DNA of 64,000 bases, taken from positions 2,666,001 through 2,730,000 of the forward strand of contig NC_017910.1 in assembly GCF_000262305.1 (NCBI RefSeq), written 5' to 3'. The position numbers and the translations under genes were made by a program. Below, piece by piece: positions 35,282-44,860 of the stretch. The notes under the pieces were generated by a model, which was not told where the DNA came from, made no database searches, and saw only the letters and a list, made by a program, of their open reading frames with translations. This DNA is from Shimwellia blattae DSM 4481 = NBRC 105725 (lineage in GTDB: Bacteria; Pseudomonadota; Gammaproteobacteria; Enterobacterales; Enterobacteriaceae). Numbering within the stretch: position 1 is the first letter of the stretch; every line of letters starts with the position of its first letter.

Positions 35282-37294
35282 TCAGGAGGCGGCAATAAAC
35301 AGCTCGCGCAGGGCGTGCAGCTCGTCGCGCAGGCGCGCCGCCTCTTCAAATTCCAGGTTTTTGGCGTGCTCAAACATTTGCGCTTCCAGCCCGGCAATCC
35401 GCTGTTGCAGCGCCTTCGGCGACAGGGCGCGATCCTCGCTGCTGGCCGCCGCTTTGCCTTTTGCCCGTTTGCTTTTGGTCTTCGCCAGCCCCTCGCCCAT
35501 GGCAAGAATATCCACCACCCGCTTTTTCAGCCCCTGGGGCACAATACCGTGCTCCTCGTTATAGCGCTGCTGGCGCTCGCGGCGGCGTTCCGTTTCGCCG
35601 ATGGCCTTCGCCATTGACGGGGTGATCTTATCCCCGTAGAGGATAGCCTTGCCGTTAATATTACGGGCCGCACGGCCAATGGTCTGAATCAGCGACCGTT
35701 CAGAACGCAGGAAGCCTTCTTTGTCCGCATCGAGAATAGCCACCAGGGAGACTTCCGGCATATCCAGCCCTTCGCGCAGCAGGTTGATCCCCACCAGCAC
35801 ATCAAACTCCCCGAGCCGCAAGTCGCGGATAATTTCCATCCGCTCGACAGTGTCGATATCCGAGTGCAGGTAGCGCACCCGCTCCCCGTGCTCTTCAAGG
35901 TATTCGGTGAGATCTTCCGCCATGCGTTTGGTGAGTGTGGTGACCAGCACCCGCTCGTTTTTCTCCGCCCGCTGGCGAATTTCAGACAGTAAATCGTCTA
36001 CCTGTGTGGCTACCGGGCGCACTTCAATCACCGGATCCAGCAGGCCCGTCGGGCGCACCACCTGGTCTATCACTTCACCGCCGGATTTTTCCAGCTCATA
36101 GTTGCCCGGCGTGGCCGAGACATAAATCGTCTGGGGGGCCAGCGCCTCGAACTCTTCAAATTTCAGCGGGCGGTTATCCAGCGCTGAAGGCAGGCGAAAG
36201 CCATATTCCACCAGGGTCTCTTTACGGGCCCGGTCCCCCCGGTACATGCCGCCTATCTGCGGCACCGTCACGTGGGATTCATCAATCACCAGCAGGCCAT
36301 CGGCGGGCAGGTAGTCAAACAGGGTGGGCGGTGGCTCGCCGGGGCCCCGGCCAGACAGATAGCGCGAATAGTTTTCGATCCCCGAGCAGTAGCCCAGCTC
36401 GTTCATCATTTCCAGATCAAACTGTGTGCGCTGGCTCAGGCGCTGCTCTTCCACCAGCTTGTCACTGGCCAGCAGCACCTTACGGCGATCCGCCAGTTCG
36501 AGCTTGATCTCCTCCATGGCCTGGAGGATCCGCTCCCGGGGGGTGACATAGTGGGTTTTGGGGTAAATGGTATAGCGGGGCACCACCGACATCACCTGCC
36601 CGGTGAGCGGGTCAAACAGCGACAGGCGCTCTACTTCTTCATCAAACAGCTCCACCCGCAGGGCGATATCGTCCGATTCCGCCGGGAAGATATCAATCAC
36701 CTCGCCGCGTACCCGGAACGTGCCGCGCTGGAAGGCCTGGTCATTGCGGGTGTATTGCAGCTCCGCCAGCCGGTGCAAAATGGCCCGCTGGTCAATAATC
36801 ATGCCGCTGGTTAAATGCAGCATCATTTTCAGGTACAGGTCAGGATCCCCCAGACCATAGATGGCGGACACCGAGGCCACCACCACCACGTCCCGCCGCT
36901 CCAGCAGCGCTTTAGTGGCGGACAGACGCATCTGCTCGATATGTTCGTTGACCGAGGCATCCTTCTCAATAAAGGTATCCGAGCTTGGAACGTAGGCTTC
37001 CGGCTGGTAGTAGTCGTAGTAGGAGACGAAATACTCCACGGCGTTTTCCGGGAAGAACTCTTTCATCTCGCCGTATAACTGGGCCGCCAGGGTCTTGTTG
37101 GGTGCCAGCACCATGGTGGGGCGCTGCAGATCCGCAATCACATTGGCGATGGTAAACGTCTTCCCTGAGCCGGTCACCCCCAGCAGGGTCTGGTGGGCCA
37201 GACCATCTTCCAGCCCCTCTTCCAGACGCCGGATAGCGTCCGGCTGATCACCGGAGGGTTTAAACGGAGAGTGCAGTTTAAAAAGTTTGCTCAT
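35282..37294 (-). CDS. uvrB: Excinuclease ABC subunit B (UvrB)
   Basis: 670 residues. Walker A GVTGSGKT (about 40), damage-binding beta-hairpin with YYDYYQPEAYV (about 92), DESHVT, helicase motifs through IGRAARN, and a C-terminal UVR coiled coil that binds UvrC (about 630-665). It verifies lesions in nucleotide excision repair. A LexA box lies 80 bases upstream, as in E. coli. Three DnaA-like boxes are further upstream. Confidence 0.98.
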   Translation of the reverse strand: MSKLFKLHSPFKPSGDQPDAIRRLEEGLEDGLAHQTLLGVTGSGKTFTIANVIADLQRPTMVLAPNKTLAAQLYGEMKEFFPENAVEYFVSYYDYYQPEAYVPSSDTFIEKDASVNEHIEQMRLSATKALLERRDVVVVASVSAIYGLGDPDLYLKMMLHLTSGMIIDQRAILHRLAELQYTRNDQAFQRGTFRVRGEVIDIFPAESDDIALRVELFDEEVERLSLFDPLTGQVMSVVPRYTIYPKTHYVTPRERILQAMEEIKLELADRRKVLLASDKLVEEQRLSQRTQFDLEMMNELGYCSGIENYSRYLSGRGPGEPPPTLFDYLPADGLLVIDESHVTVPQIGGMYRGDRARKETLVEYGFRLPSALDNRPLKFEEFEALAPQTIYVSATPGNYELEKSGGEVIDQVVRPTGLLDPVIEVRPVATQVDDLLSEIRQRAEKNERVLVTTLTKRMAEDLTEYLEEHGERVRYLHSDIDTVERMEIIRDLRLGEFDVLVGINLLREGLDMPEVSLVAILDADKEGFLRSERSLIQTIGRAARNINGKAILYGDKITPSMAKAIGETERRRERQQRYNEEHGIVPQGLKKRVVDILAMGEGLAKTKSKRAKGKAAASSEDRALSPKALQQRIAGLEAQMFEHAKNLEFEEAARLRDELHALRELFIAAS

Positions 37295-37374
37295 GGTACA
37301 GATACCTGATGACGAAGAAACGGGCGGGACGGGGTAATTTTACCCGTCCGTGGCAAATTTACCACTCAAAAATA

Positions 37375-37390
37375 CTGGATAAAAACCCAG
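37375..37390. promoter_or_regulatory. LexA box of uvrB
   Basis: CTGGATAAAAACCCAG; on the minus strand CTGGGTTTTTATCCAG, which has the same CTG...CAG layout as the E. coli uvrB box (ACTGTTTTTTTATCCAGT). Located 81 bases before the start codon. Confidence 0.85.
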
Positions 37391-37473
37391 TCAGGTGATA
37401 AAAAAACCGCCGCTGCGTTGCCCGACAGGAGATTATCAAAAAGTGGTTTTCTCAGCCTGAACCGGGCAGCGGG

Positions 37474-37482
37474 TTATCCCCA
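37474..37482 (+). promoter_or_regulatory. DnaA-like box (TTATCCCCA)
   Basis: One mismatch to the DnaA consensus TTATCCACA, in the uvrB upstream region. Confidence 0.5.
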
Positions 37483-37683
37483 GATGGAGGGGGCTTTTTA
37501 ACAATTGTCAAGGGGTGTAAAGAAAGTTCTTCCCCGGAAAATGACAGATTCCTGACAGCGCTTGATTTTATTTAACACGCTGTTTTGTATTAATTTTCTA
37601 TTTAAGCTCTCTTTCACGCCACTTCAGGCGCAAGCCGCGTATTTTCTCGCTTACCGGCGCTTTTCTAACTCTAATACACAAGG

Positions 37684-37708
37684 TTATCCACAGGAATAGT
37701 GGATAACT
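37684..37708. promoter_or_regulatory. Pair of inverted DnaA boxes upstream of uvrB
   Basis: TTATCCACA is a perfect DnaA box (37684-37692); GTGGATAAC (37700-37708) is the same motif inverted, with 7 bases between. E. coli uvrB is also known to carry a DnaA site upstream. Confidence 0.68.
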
Positions 37709-37763
37709 GCCTCCGGCCCTGAATCTGCGCCGCTGCCCGGGCAGCGCAAAATGATAAAAAACA

Positions 37764-37798
37764 CGGCGGAAAAAATTTTTTTTGATTTTTTTCCGCCG
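37764..37798 (-). terminator. Long A/T-tract hairpin at the end of the bio operon
   Basis: CGGCGGAAAAAA and TTTTTTCCGCCG form a perfect 12-base stem around an 11-base loop, with A and T tracts inside the stem. It lies 45 bases after the bioD stop and should end bioBFCD transcription before uvrB. Confidence 0.72.
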
Positions 37799-37841
37799 CC
37801 GCAGACAGCCACACAGCCGCCTGCAATAGCCCCGCCCGTGA

Positions 37842-38522
37842 TTATTGCAGGGCGGACAAATCCAGATAGCGCCCGGTATCCTGGTACTCAGCCCCCTCCC
37901 CCAGCCAGGGGATTTCCCCCAGCAGCGGGGCGTCTATCATGGCGCTCAGCGCTGCCATATACTCCCGGTGGCGTCGCCCGGGTGGCTGCACATCACTGGC
38001 AATCCAGCCGGCGACCGGCAACCCGGCCTGGCGCACCGCCTGTACTGTCAGCAGGGCGTGATTAATACACCCGAGCTTCACCCCCACCACCAGAATAACC
38101 GGCAGTTGCTCTGCCACCACCCAGTCCGGGAAGAACATGTGCTCTGAGAGCGGAGTAAACCAGCCCCCGGCCCCCTCCACCAGGATCCAGTCTGCCAGGG
38201 GCTCCAGCGCCCGCAGCCCGGCAGACATGCGCGCCGGATCCACCGGGCGCTGCTCCTCCCGGCTGACAATATGCGGCGAGGTCGGCTCCAGAAACGTATA
38301 GGGGTTTACCTGGTCATAGGTGAGCGCCACGCTGCTGGCGCGCTGTAGCGCCAGCGCATCGCTATTGCGCAGCCCCTGGGGGGTAAGCTCACTGCCTGAC
38401 GCCACCGGCTTAAACCCGGCGCTACGCCTTCCCGCCGCGGCCGCGGCCCGCAGCAGGGCACAGCTGGCGACTGTTTTACCGGCATCGGTATCGGTGCCGG
38501 TCACAAACCAACGCTTAATCAC
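37842..38522 (-). CDS. bioD: Dethiobiotin synthetase BioD
   Basis: 226 residues. Walker A GTDTDAGKT at the start and VEGAGGWFTPL (about 110), both typical. Makes dethiobiotin from diaminopelargonate, CO2 and ATP. Overlaps the end of bioC by 8 bases; last gene of bioBFCD. Confidence 0.97.
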   Translation of the reverse strand: MIKRWFVTGTDTDAGKTVASCALLRAAAAAGRRSAGFKPVASGSELTPQGLRNSDALALQRASSVALTYDQVNPYTFLEPTSPHIVSREEQRPVDPARMSAGLRALEPLADWILVEGAGGWFTPLSEHMFFPDWVVAEQLPVILVVGVKLGCINHALLTVQAVRQAGLPVAGWIASDVQPPGRRHREYMAALSAMIDAPLLGEIPWLGEGAEYQDTGRYLDLSALQ

Positions 38523-39267
38523 AACGGATCACTCCATAAAAAAGCTGATAACTGAGAACATACTCCCCCTGCTGCCGGGGCCAGGCCAGGGCCAGGCGCG
38601 TCAGTTGCCCCCGGGTCAGGGTCGTAGCCGGGCGGCCTTCGTGCAGGTGCGTGGCGCCAATGCCTTTCAGAGAGCGCATGGCGGTTAACACATCCGGGAA
38701 ACGCAGGGTGATTTGCGTATCATGGGCTGCCAGCGAGCGCCCGCCACAGGCGGCAATCACCTGTTCCCGGGTCAAAAAACGGTTACCGTGGCGGTAACTG
38801 TCCACCTCCCGCCAGGCCTGGTGCAGCTCCGGCAGCGAGCCGGACAGCAGCGTGCTGAACGCCACCTGCCCCCCCGGGCGGGTAACCCGGCACATTTCAC
38901 TGACCGCGCCGGACAGGGCGCTGCACCACTGAACGGCCAGGTTACTCCACACCAGATCAACCTGCCCGTCGTCCAGGGGCAGTTGTTCAATATCACCGTT
39001 CAGGTACTGGTCTGCCGAGTGCTGCCTGGCGGCGCTCTCGAGCATTTGCGGGGAGATATCCAGCGCCAGCACCCGGGTGCCGCGCTGGCGCCATACCCGG
39101 CTAAACCAGCCGGTGCCGCATCCGGCATCCAGCACCGTTGCCGGGCGCGTGCCCCCCAGCAGGGTCAGCAACTGCTCCCCGCTCTGGCGTTGCAGCCCGG
39201 CAAACTGGTCATAGTGGCCCGCCGCCCGGCCAAAGGCGGCCGCGATCGCCGGTTTATTGACAGACAT
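38515..39267 (-). CDS. bioC: Malonyl-ACP O-methyltransferase BioC
   Basis: 250 residues with the SAM-binding motif VLDAGCGTGWFSRV (about 47) and WSNLAVQWC (about 100). It methylates malonyl-ACP so that fatty acid enzymes can build pimeloyl-ACP. The ATG at 39267 gives MSVNKPAIAAAFGRAAGHY as in E. coli. It overlaps bioF by 14 bases. Confidence 0.96.
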   Translation of the reverse strand: MSVNKPAIAAAFGRAAGHYDQFAGLQRQSGEQLLTLLGGTRPATVLDAGCGTGWFSRVWRQRGTRVLALDISPQMLESAARQHSADQYLNGDIEQLPLDDGQVDLVWSNLAVQWCSALSGAVSEMCRVTRPGGQVAFSTLLSGSLPELHQAWREVDSYRHGNRFLTREQVIAACGGRSLAAHDTQITLRFPDVLTAMRSLKGIGATHLHEGRPATTLTRGQLTRLALAWPRQQGEYVLSYQLFYGVIRCD

Positions 39268-40411
39268 GGGCAAGCCCCTCCAGCAACGTGTCAATATCGC
39301 GCCGGGTGTGGGCCGCGGTGAGCGTAATGCGCAGCCGCGCGGTGCCCGGGGGCACCGTTGGCGGGCGAATGGCAGTCACCCACAGGCCCCGCTCACGCAG
39401 CCGGGCCGCTATGGTCAGCGCCCGTGCGTTATCCCCGGTGATCAGCGGCTGGATCGCGGTGTGCGAGTCCCCCCGGGTGAGCGGCAACCCGGCGCTGGCG
39501 GCGCGGAAATAGTCAATATGCTCATCAAGGTGACCGCGCAGCGCATCCCCTTCGGGGCTGCGGATCACCCCCAGCGCCGCCTGTAGCGCCACTGCCTGGG
39601 CGGGCGGCATGGCGGTGCTGTAGATAAGATGGCGGGCAAACTGCAGCAAATAGTCCGCCAGCGCCTCACTGCACAGCACAGCCGCCCCGCTGACCCCGAA
39701 GGCTTTACCGAAGGTGACCACCAGAATATCCGGGTGTATCCCGGCCAGGGCGCAGCTTCCGCGCCCCTGGGGGCCGGTGGCACCGGCTCCGTGGGCATCG
39801 TCTATCATCAGCAGGGTATCCGGGCGCTGGCTGTGGCGGGCAATCTCCGCCAGCGGGGCCTGGTCCCCATCCATACTGAATACCCCCTCGGTGATAACCA
39901 GCTGCTGGCCGCTAAGCGGTTTTTCCAGCAGGCGGCCAAGGGAGGCGGGATCGTTATGGGTAAAACGCCGCAGCCCGGCGGGGCTGAGGGCGGCGGCCTC
40001 CAGCAGCGAGGCGTGTGCCAGCCGGTCCGCAAGAATGCGATCGTCTTTCGCCATCAGCGCATGGATAACCGCCTGATTGGCGGCAAAGCCGGAGATAAAC
40101 AGCAGCGCCCGGGGGTAGCCAAGCCACTGGGCCAGCTCCGCCTCCAGTTGCTGGTGGGCCGGGGCGTAGCCGGTCACATGGCCGGAGCCCGCGCTGCCCA
40201 CCCCGTACTCATCCGCCCCCTGCTGCCAGCCGCGGATCACCGCCGGGTGGTGGCTGAGCCCGAGGTAGTCATTACCGGAAAAATTGAGCCAGCGCCGCCC
40301 CTGATAGCCTATCCGCCCTGCTGGCAGGCCGTGCAGTGCGGTGCGGGTGCGTAGCGCGCGGGCGGCCCGGCGCGCATCCAGCGCCTGGTCAATGCGTTGT
40401 TGCCAGCTCAT
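39254..40411 (-). CDS. bioF: 8-amino-7-oxononanoate synthase BioF
   Basis: 385 residues of the alpha-oxoamine synthase family. PLP-lysine in VVTFGKAFGVSGA (about 237), DDAHGAGATG and NDYLGLSHHP are visible. Condenses pimeloyl-ACP with alanine. The ATG at 40411 overlaps the bioB stop (TGATG). Confidence 0.97.
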   Translation of the reverse strand: MSWQQRIDQALDARRAARALRTRTALHGLPAGRIGYQGRRWLNFSGNDYLGLSHHPAVIRGWQQGADEYGVGSAGSGHVTGYAPAHQQLEAELAQWLGYPRALLFISGFAANQAVIHALMAKDDRILADRLAHASLLEAAALSPAGLRRFTHNDPASLGRLLEKPLSGQQLVITEGVFSMDGDQAPLAEIARHSQRPDTLLMIDDAHGAGATGPQGRGSCALAGIHPDILVVTFGKAFGVSGAAVLCSEALADYLLQFARHLIYSTAMPPAQAVALQAALGVIRSPEGDALRGHLDEHIDYFRAASAGLPLTRGDSHTAIQPLITGDNARALTIAARLRERGLWVTAIRPPTVPPGTARLRITLTAAHTRRDIDTLLEGLAHVCQ

Positions 40412-41448
40412 CACAGGGCCGCGTTGTAGTAGAGTTCGCTGTCGGCATTCAGCAGCTGGTGGGCCAGTTGCTGTTGCTGGCCGTTATCCCCCAGCTCAGT
40501 GGTGGTCTGCTGCGGGTTAAGGCCCAGTTTGCGAAACAGGATAAGATCTTTGTCTTCGTCCGGATTGGGGGTGGTGAGCAACTTGCAGCCGTAGAAAATG
40601 GAGTTCGCCCCGGCCATAAAGCACATGGCCTGGGTCTGCTCGCTCATCTGTTCGCGCCCGGCGGAGAGCCGCACATAAGAGGTGGGCATCATAATGCGCG
40701 CAATGGCGATAGTGCGAATAAAATCAAAAGGATCCACATCGTCGTTATCTGCCAGCGGCGTGCCTTTGACCTTAACCAGCATATTGATCGGCACACTTTC
40801 CGGCGCCACCGGCAGGTTAGCCAGCTGTAGCAGCAGCCCGGCGCGGTCGTTAACGCTCTCCCCCAGCCCGACAATCCCGCCGGAGCAGACTTTGATCCCC
40901 GCATCGCGGACTTTTTCCAGCGTGTCGAGGCGCTCCTGGTAACTGCGGGTGGTAATGATATTGCCGTAGAACTCCGGCGAGGTGTCCAGATTGTGGTTGT
41001 AGTAGTCCAGCCCGGCACTGGCCAGGCGCCGGGCCTGGCTGTCTGAGAGGGAGCCCAGGGTCATGCAGGCTTCCATCCCCATGGCTTTGACCCCCTGAAC
41101 CATCTGCTCCAGATAGGGCATATCGCGCTCCTGGGGGTTTTTCCAGGCGGCCCCCATGCAAAAGCGGGTGGATCCGGCCTGTTTCGCCTTGCGGGCGGAT
41201 TCCAGCACCTGTTCGACCTCCATCAGGCGTTCGCTCTCCAGCCCGGTTTTATAGCGTGCGCTCTGGGGGCAGTATTTACAGTCCTCCGGGCAGGCGCCGG
41301 TTTTAATCGACAGCAGCGTGCTGACCTGAACCTGGCGGGGATCGAAATGCTGGCGGTGTACGGTCTGGGCTTCAAACAGTAACTCCAGCAGTGGTTTTGC
41401 GAATAAATCGGTGACTTGCGACAGTGTCCAGCGCGTGTGGTGAGCCAT
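40411..41448 (-). CDS. bioB: Biotin synthase BioB
   Basis: 345 residues. Radical SAM motif CPEDCKYC (about 53-60) and the second-cluster Cys residues in RFCMGAAW, CMTLGSLSD and KVCSGGIVGLGES. Inserts sulfur into dethiobiotin. First gene of bioBFCD, transcribed from the BirA operator shared with bioA. Confidence 0.98.
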   Translation of the reverse strand: MAHHTRWTLSQVTDLFAKPLLELLFEAQTVHRQHFDPRQVQVSTLLSIKTGACPEDCKYCPQSARYKTGLESERLMEVEQVLESARKAKQAGSTRFCMGAAWKNPQERDMPYLEQMVQGVKAMGMEACMTLGSLSDSQARRLASAGLDYYNHNLDTSPEFYGNIITTRSYQERLDTLEKVRDAGIKVCSGGIVGLGESVNDRAGLLLQLANLPVAPESVPINMLVKVKGTPLADNDDVDPFDFIRTIAIARIMMPTSYVRLSAGREQMSEQTQAMCFMAGANSIFYGCKLLTTPNPDEDKDLILFRKLGLNPQQTTTELGDNGQQQQLAHQLLNADSELYYNAAL

Positions 41449-41494
41449 GAGCCTCTCCCAAAAGGGGTGTTATCGTGAATGGTTTGTCGTTATA

Positions 41495-41529
41495 CTTGTA
41501 AACTAAATCTTTTTAATTAGGTTTACAAG
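41495..41529. promoter_or_regulatory. BirA operator between bioB and bioA
   Basis: Perfect inverted half sites CTTGTAAAC and GTTTACAAG, the well-known bioO sequence. The start of the bioA transcript and of bioB lie on both sides. BirA-biotinyl-AMP shuts off both directions. Confidence 0.95.
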
Positions 41530-41536
41530 TCACCTT

Positions 41537-42826
41537 ATGACGCCACAGGATCTCGCCTTTGATGCCCGGCATATCTGGCATCCCTACACTTCCATGACTC
41601 ACCCCCTGCCGGTTTACCCGCTGGCCTCAGCCCGGGAATGCACCCTGACGCTCGCCGGGGGAGAGACCCTGACAGACGGCATGTCCTCCTGGTGGGCGGC
41701 GATCCACGGTTATAACCACCCGCAGCTGAATGCCGCCATGACGCAGCAGATTGACCAGGTGTCTCACGTGATGTTTGGCGGGCTTACCCACCAGCCTGCG
41801 GTGGAGCTGTGCCGCCGCCTGGTCGCCATCACCCCGTCAGCGCTGGAGTGTGTATTCCTGGCAGACAGCGGCTCAGTGGCGGTGGAAGTGGCCATGAAGA
41901 TGGCGCTCCAGTACTGGCACGCAAAAGGGGAGAAACGCCAGCGCTTTCTGACCCTGCGCAACGGCTACCACGGGGATACCTTCGGGGCCATGTCGGTGTG
42001 CGATCCGGATAACTCCATGCACAGCCTGTGGAAGGGGTATCTGGCAGAGAATCTGTTTGCCCCCGCCCCCACCTGCGCCTTTGACGCTGAATGGGATGAG
42101 CAGGATATCGTCCCCTTTGCCCGCCTGATGGCGGCCCACCGCCATGAGATTGCCGCGGTGATCCTCGAGCCCATCGTCCAGGGGGCGGGGGGAATGCGCA
42201 TCTACCATCCGGAGTGGCTGCGGCGGATCCGCAAAATGTGTGACCGGGAAGGTATCCTGCTGATAGCCGACGAAATCGCCACCGGCTTTGGGCGCACCGG
42301 TAAGCTGTTTGCCTGCGAGCACGCAGGGATAACGCCGGATATTCTCTGCCTGGGTAAGGCCCTGACCGGCGGCACCATGACCCTGTCCGCCACCCTGACC
42401 ACCCGCCCGGTGGCGCAAACCATCAGCGACGGGGAAGCCGGCTGCTTTATGCACGGCCCGACATTTATGGGTAACCCCCTGGCCTGCGCCGTGGCCTGTG
42501 CCAGCCTTGATCTGCTGGCGCAGGGCGACTGGCAACACCAGGTGGCGCGTATTGAGGCGCAACTGCGCGCCGGGTTACAGCCCCTGCGGGCCGCCCGGAC
42601 CGTTGCCGATGTGCGGGTGCTGGGTGCCATTGGCGTGGTGGAAACCCACCAGCGGGTCAACATGGCTGCGCTGCAGCGCTTTTTTGTCGAACGCGGCGTG
42701 TGGATCCGCCCGTTCGGTAAACTTATCTACCTGATGCCACCCTATATTATTCGCCCTCAGGAGCTGGAGAAGCTGATCAGCGCCGTGGCAGAAGCGGTAC
42801 AGTGCCCGGCGCTGTTCAGTGACTGA
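41537..42826 (+). CDS. bioA: Adenosylmethionine-8-amino-7-oxononanoate aminotransferase BioA
   Basis: 429 residues, class III aminotransferase. WHPYTSM, DSGSVAVEVAMKMALQYW and the PLP-lysine in LCLGKALTGGTM (about 274) are conserved. It forms diaminopelargonate using SAM as amino donor. Divergent from bioBFCD. Confidence 0.98.
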   Translation: MTPQDLAFDARHIWHPYTSMTHPLPVYPLASARECTLTLAGGETLTDGMSSWWAAIHGYNHPQLNAAMTQQIDQVSHVMFGGLTHQPAVELCRRLVAITPSALECVFLADSGSVAVEVAMKMALQYWHAKGEKRQRFLTLRNGYHGDTFGAMSVCDPDNSMHSLWKGYLAENLFAPAPTCAFDAEWDEQDIVPFARLMAAHRHEIAAVILEPIVQGAGGMRIYHPEWLRRIRKMCDREGILLIADEIATGFGRTGKLFACEHAGITPDILCLGKALTGGTMTLSATLTTRPVAQTISDGEAGCFMHGPTFMGNPLACAVACASLDLLAQGDWQHQVARIEAQLRAGLQPLRAARTVADVRVLGAIGVVETHQRVNMAALQRFFVERGVWIRPFGKLIYLMPPYIIRPQELEKLISAVAEAVQCPALFSD

Positions 42827-42895
42827 TCCGGCCTGACAACCGGCAGTGGTTTCTGGTACAACGGTGGCTGATACGCTACGCCACAAGGAGACACC

Positions 42896-43372
42896 ATGAA
42901 GCTGTTCAGCCACGACTTTCGCGATGGCGACATCCTTCCCCTGCGTCATGTTTTCAACGGGATGGGCTACACGGGGAGCAATATCTCCCCGCACCTGGCC
43001 TGGGAAGATGTGCCCGCACAAACCAAAAGTTTTGTAATCACCTGCTACGATCCCGATGCGCCCACCGGCTCCGGCTGGTGGCACTGGATTGTCGCCAACC
43101 TGCCCGCCGGGTGCCGTGAGTTGCCCCAGGGGGCGGGCTCGGGCCTGGCTCAGGTCCCCCACCCGGCCATCCAGACCCGTACCGACTTCGGCAAAGCGGG
43201 TTACGGCGGCGCGGCACCGCCACAGGGCGAGCGCCACCGCTACATTTTTACCGTCCACGCCCTTGATACCGATCGGATTGAGGTAGATGAAGGGGCCAGC
43301 GGCGCCATGGTCGGCTTTAATGTTCATTTTCACAGCCTTGCCAGCGCCTCGCTGACGGCGCTGTTCAGTTAA
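42896..43372 (+). CDS. ybhB: PEBP-like protein YbhB
   Basis: 158 residues of the Raf kinase inhibitor/phosphatidylethanolamine-binding family: NMGYTGSNISPHLAWEDVP, CYDPDAPTGSGWWHW and GERHRYIFTVHALD. It is cytosolic; the ligand and job are unknown. Like E. coli YbhB end to end. Confidence 0.95.
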   Translation: MKLFSHDFRDGDILPLRHVFNGMGYTGSNISPHLAWEDVPAQTKSFVITCYDPDAPTGSGWWHWIVANLPAGCRELPQGAGSGLAQVPHPAIQTRTDFGKAGYGGAAPPQGERHRYIFTVHALDTDRIEVDEGASGAMVGFNVHFHSLASASLTALFS

Positions 43373-43377
43373 GTTCT

Positions 43378-43413
43378 CCCCGCCGCCTGGCCGGTGGCGG
43401 GGTCGTTTTTTCT
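43378..43413 (+). terminator. ybhB terminator
   Basis: CCCCGCCGCC / GGTGGCGGGG arms with a 5-base loop followed by TCGTTTTTT. Confidence 0.88.
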
Positions 43414-43550
43414 CTCTGTTCCGGCAATATCTTGCCCGGCACTGTCACTTATTGCTTCCCGTTTCGCTTAACCTGGTATAAAAACAGGCGGCTGAGATAC
43501 ACCGGGGGTTCCCCCTCAGCATTCGTTTTTTCTTCAGCAAGGAGCATCTC

Positions 43551-44822
43551 TTGAAAACATTGTCCGTTTCCCGTCTTGCGCTGGCGCTGATCTCAGGAGC
43601 CGCGCTGTCAGCCTGCAGTTCCACGCCGCCGGAGAGCCAGCCCTCTACGCAGCAGGCGCCAGGCACCCAGGCCCGGCCGGTTCTTTCTGCCGGGGAGGCG
43701 CAAAACTACACCCGGGAGCGCTATTTCAGCGACCGGGATCCCCAACAGCCCGCCTGGCAACCGGCCCCGGTTACCGTGGCACAGACAGCGGATTTTGTCG
43801 TCGGCCCCGCCGGTGAGGCCGGTGTCACCCACACCACTCTCCAGGCCGCTGTTGATGCCGCTATTGAGAAGCGCACCAGCCGCCGCCAGTACATTGCCAT
43901 TATGCCCGGCAACTATGAGGGAACCCTGTATATTCCGGCGGCCTCCGGCAGCGTGACCCTGTACGGCCTGGGGGATAACCCGGAAGCGGTGAAGATAGTC
44001 AGCGCCATCAATGGCCACAGCGCGCTCAGTGACTGGCGCCATACGGTTAACCCGTCGGGCAAATATATGCCGGGGAAACCCGCGTGGTATATGTATGACA
44101 GCTGCCAGCGCCAGCACAGCGCCACCGCAGGGCTGATGTGCTCGGCGGTGGTCTGGTCCCAGAATAACGGCCTGCAACTGAAGAACCTGACCATAGCCAA
44201 CACCCTGGGCGACGCCAGCGGCGAGGGGGATAACCCCGGGGTCGCCTTACGGACAGATGGCGACAAAACCCAGCTTGACCGGGTAAATATTCTGGGCCGC
44301 CAGAACACCCTGCTGTTTACCAATAGCGATGTTCATAACCAGATGCGCAATGACGGCCAGCCGCGCACCCTGGTCACGGACAGCTATATAGAAGGCGATG
44401 TGGATATGGTGGCCGGGCGCGGCGCGGCGGTGTTTGACAATACAGAATTTCGCCTGGTGAACAGCCGCACGCAGAAAGAAGGCTATGTGTTCGCCCCCGC
44501 CACCCTGCCCGGGATCTACTACGGTTTCCTGGCAATAAACAGCCGCTTTGTTGCCAGCGGTGAGGGTGTCGCCCAGCTGGGCCGCGCCTGGGATCTGGGG
44601 GCCGGGGCCAGTGGTTATCAGCCCGGGCAAACCGCCAATGGCCAGGTGGCTATCCGCGACAGCGTGATTAACGCCGGGTTTAACCGCGAAAAACCCTGGG
44701 GGGATGCCTCCGTCAGTCTGCGTCCGTTCAGCGGCAATGTGGCTGAACAACGTAACCTGAACGATCCGCAGTACAACCGGATGTGGGAGTATCAGAACCA
44801 CGGCGCCGGCAGCCAGGAGTAG
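43551..44822 (+). CDS. ybhC: Outer membrane lipoprotein YbhC, pectinesterase fold
   Basis: 423 residues. Lipobox LSAC at about residue 21 makes it a lipoprotein. The right-handed beta-helix of family 8 carbohydrate esterases follows, with motifs QAAVDAAI, YIEGDVDMVAGRGAAVF and VNSRT. In E. coli YbhC lost the pectin esterase activity tested and has thioesterase-like annotation. The start is TTG at 43551, preceded by AAGGAG; the protein matches E. coli from there. Confidence 0.9.
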   Translation: MKTLSVSRLALALISGAALSACSSTPPESQPSTQQAPGTQARPVLSAGEAQNYTRERYFSDRDPQQPAWQPAPVTVAQTADFVVGPAGEAGVTHTTLQAAVDAAIEKRTSRRQYIAIMPGNYEGTLYIPAASGSVTLYGLGDNPEAVKIVSAINGHSALSDWRHTVNPSGKYMPGKPAWYMYDSCQRQHSATAGLMCSAVVWSQNNGLQLKNLTIANTLGDASGEGDNPGVALRTDGDKTQLDRVNILGRQNTLLFTNSDVHNQMRNDGQPRTLVTDSYIEGDVDMVAGRGAAVFDNTEFRLVNSRTQKEGYVFAPATLPGIYYGFLAINSRFVASGEGVAQLGRAWDLGAGASGYQPGQTANGQVAIRDSVINAGFNREKPWGDASVSLRPFSGNVAEQRNLNDPQYNRMWEYQNHGAGSQE

Positions 44823-44831
44823 CCAGATAGC

Positions 44832-44859
44832 AAAACGGCCCGGAAATCCGGGCCGTTTT
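44832..44859. terminator. Bidirectional terminator between ybhC and pgl
   Basis: AAAACGGCCCGGA / TCCGGGCCGTTTT, a 13-base perfect stem with a 2-base spacer, between two convergent genes. Confidence 0.93.
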
Positions 44860-44860
44860 A

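Larger units (their letters stand above)
37295..37841. other. 547-base intergenic region between bioD and uvrB
   Basis: A large regulatory region containing the uvrB LexA box, three DnaA-like boxes and a long A/T-tract hairpin next to the bioD end. Hairpins of this size are also compatible with a small RNA, but no promoter plus terminator pair can be shown. Confidence 0.6.
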
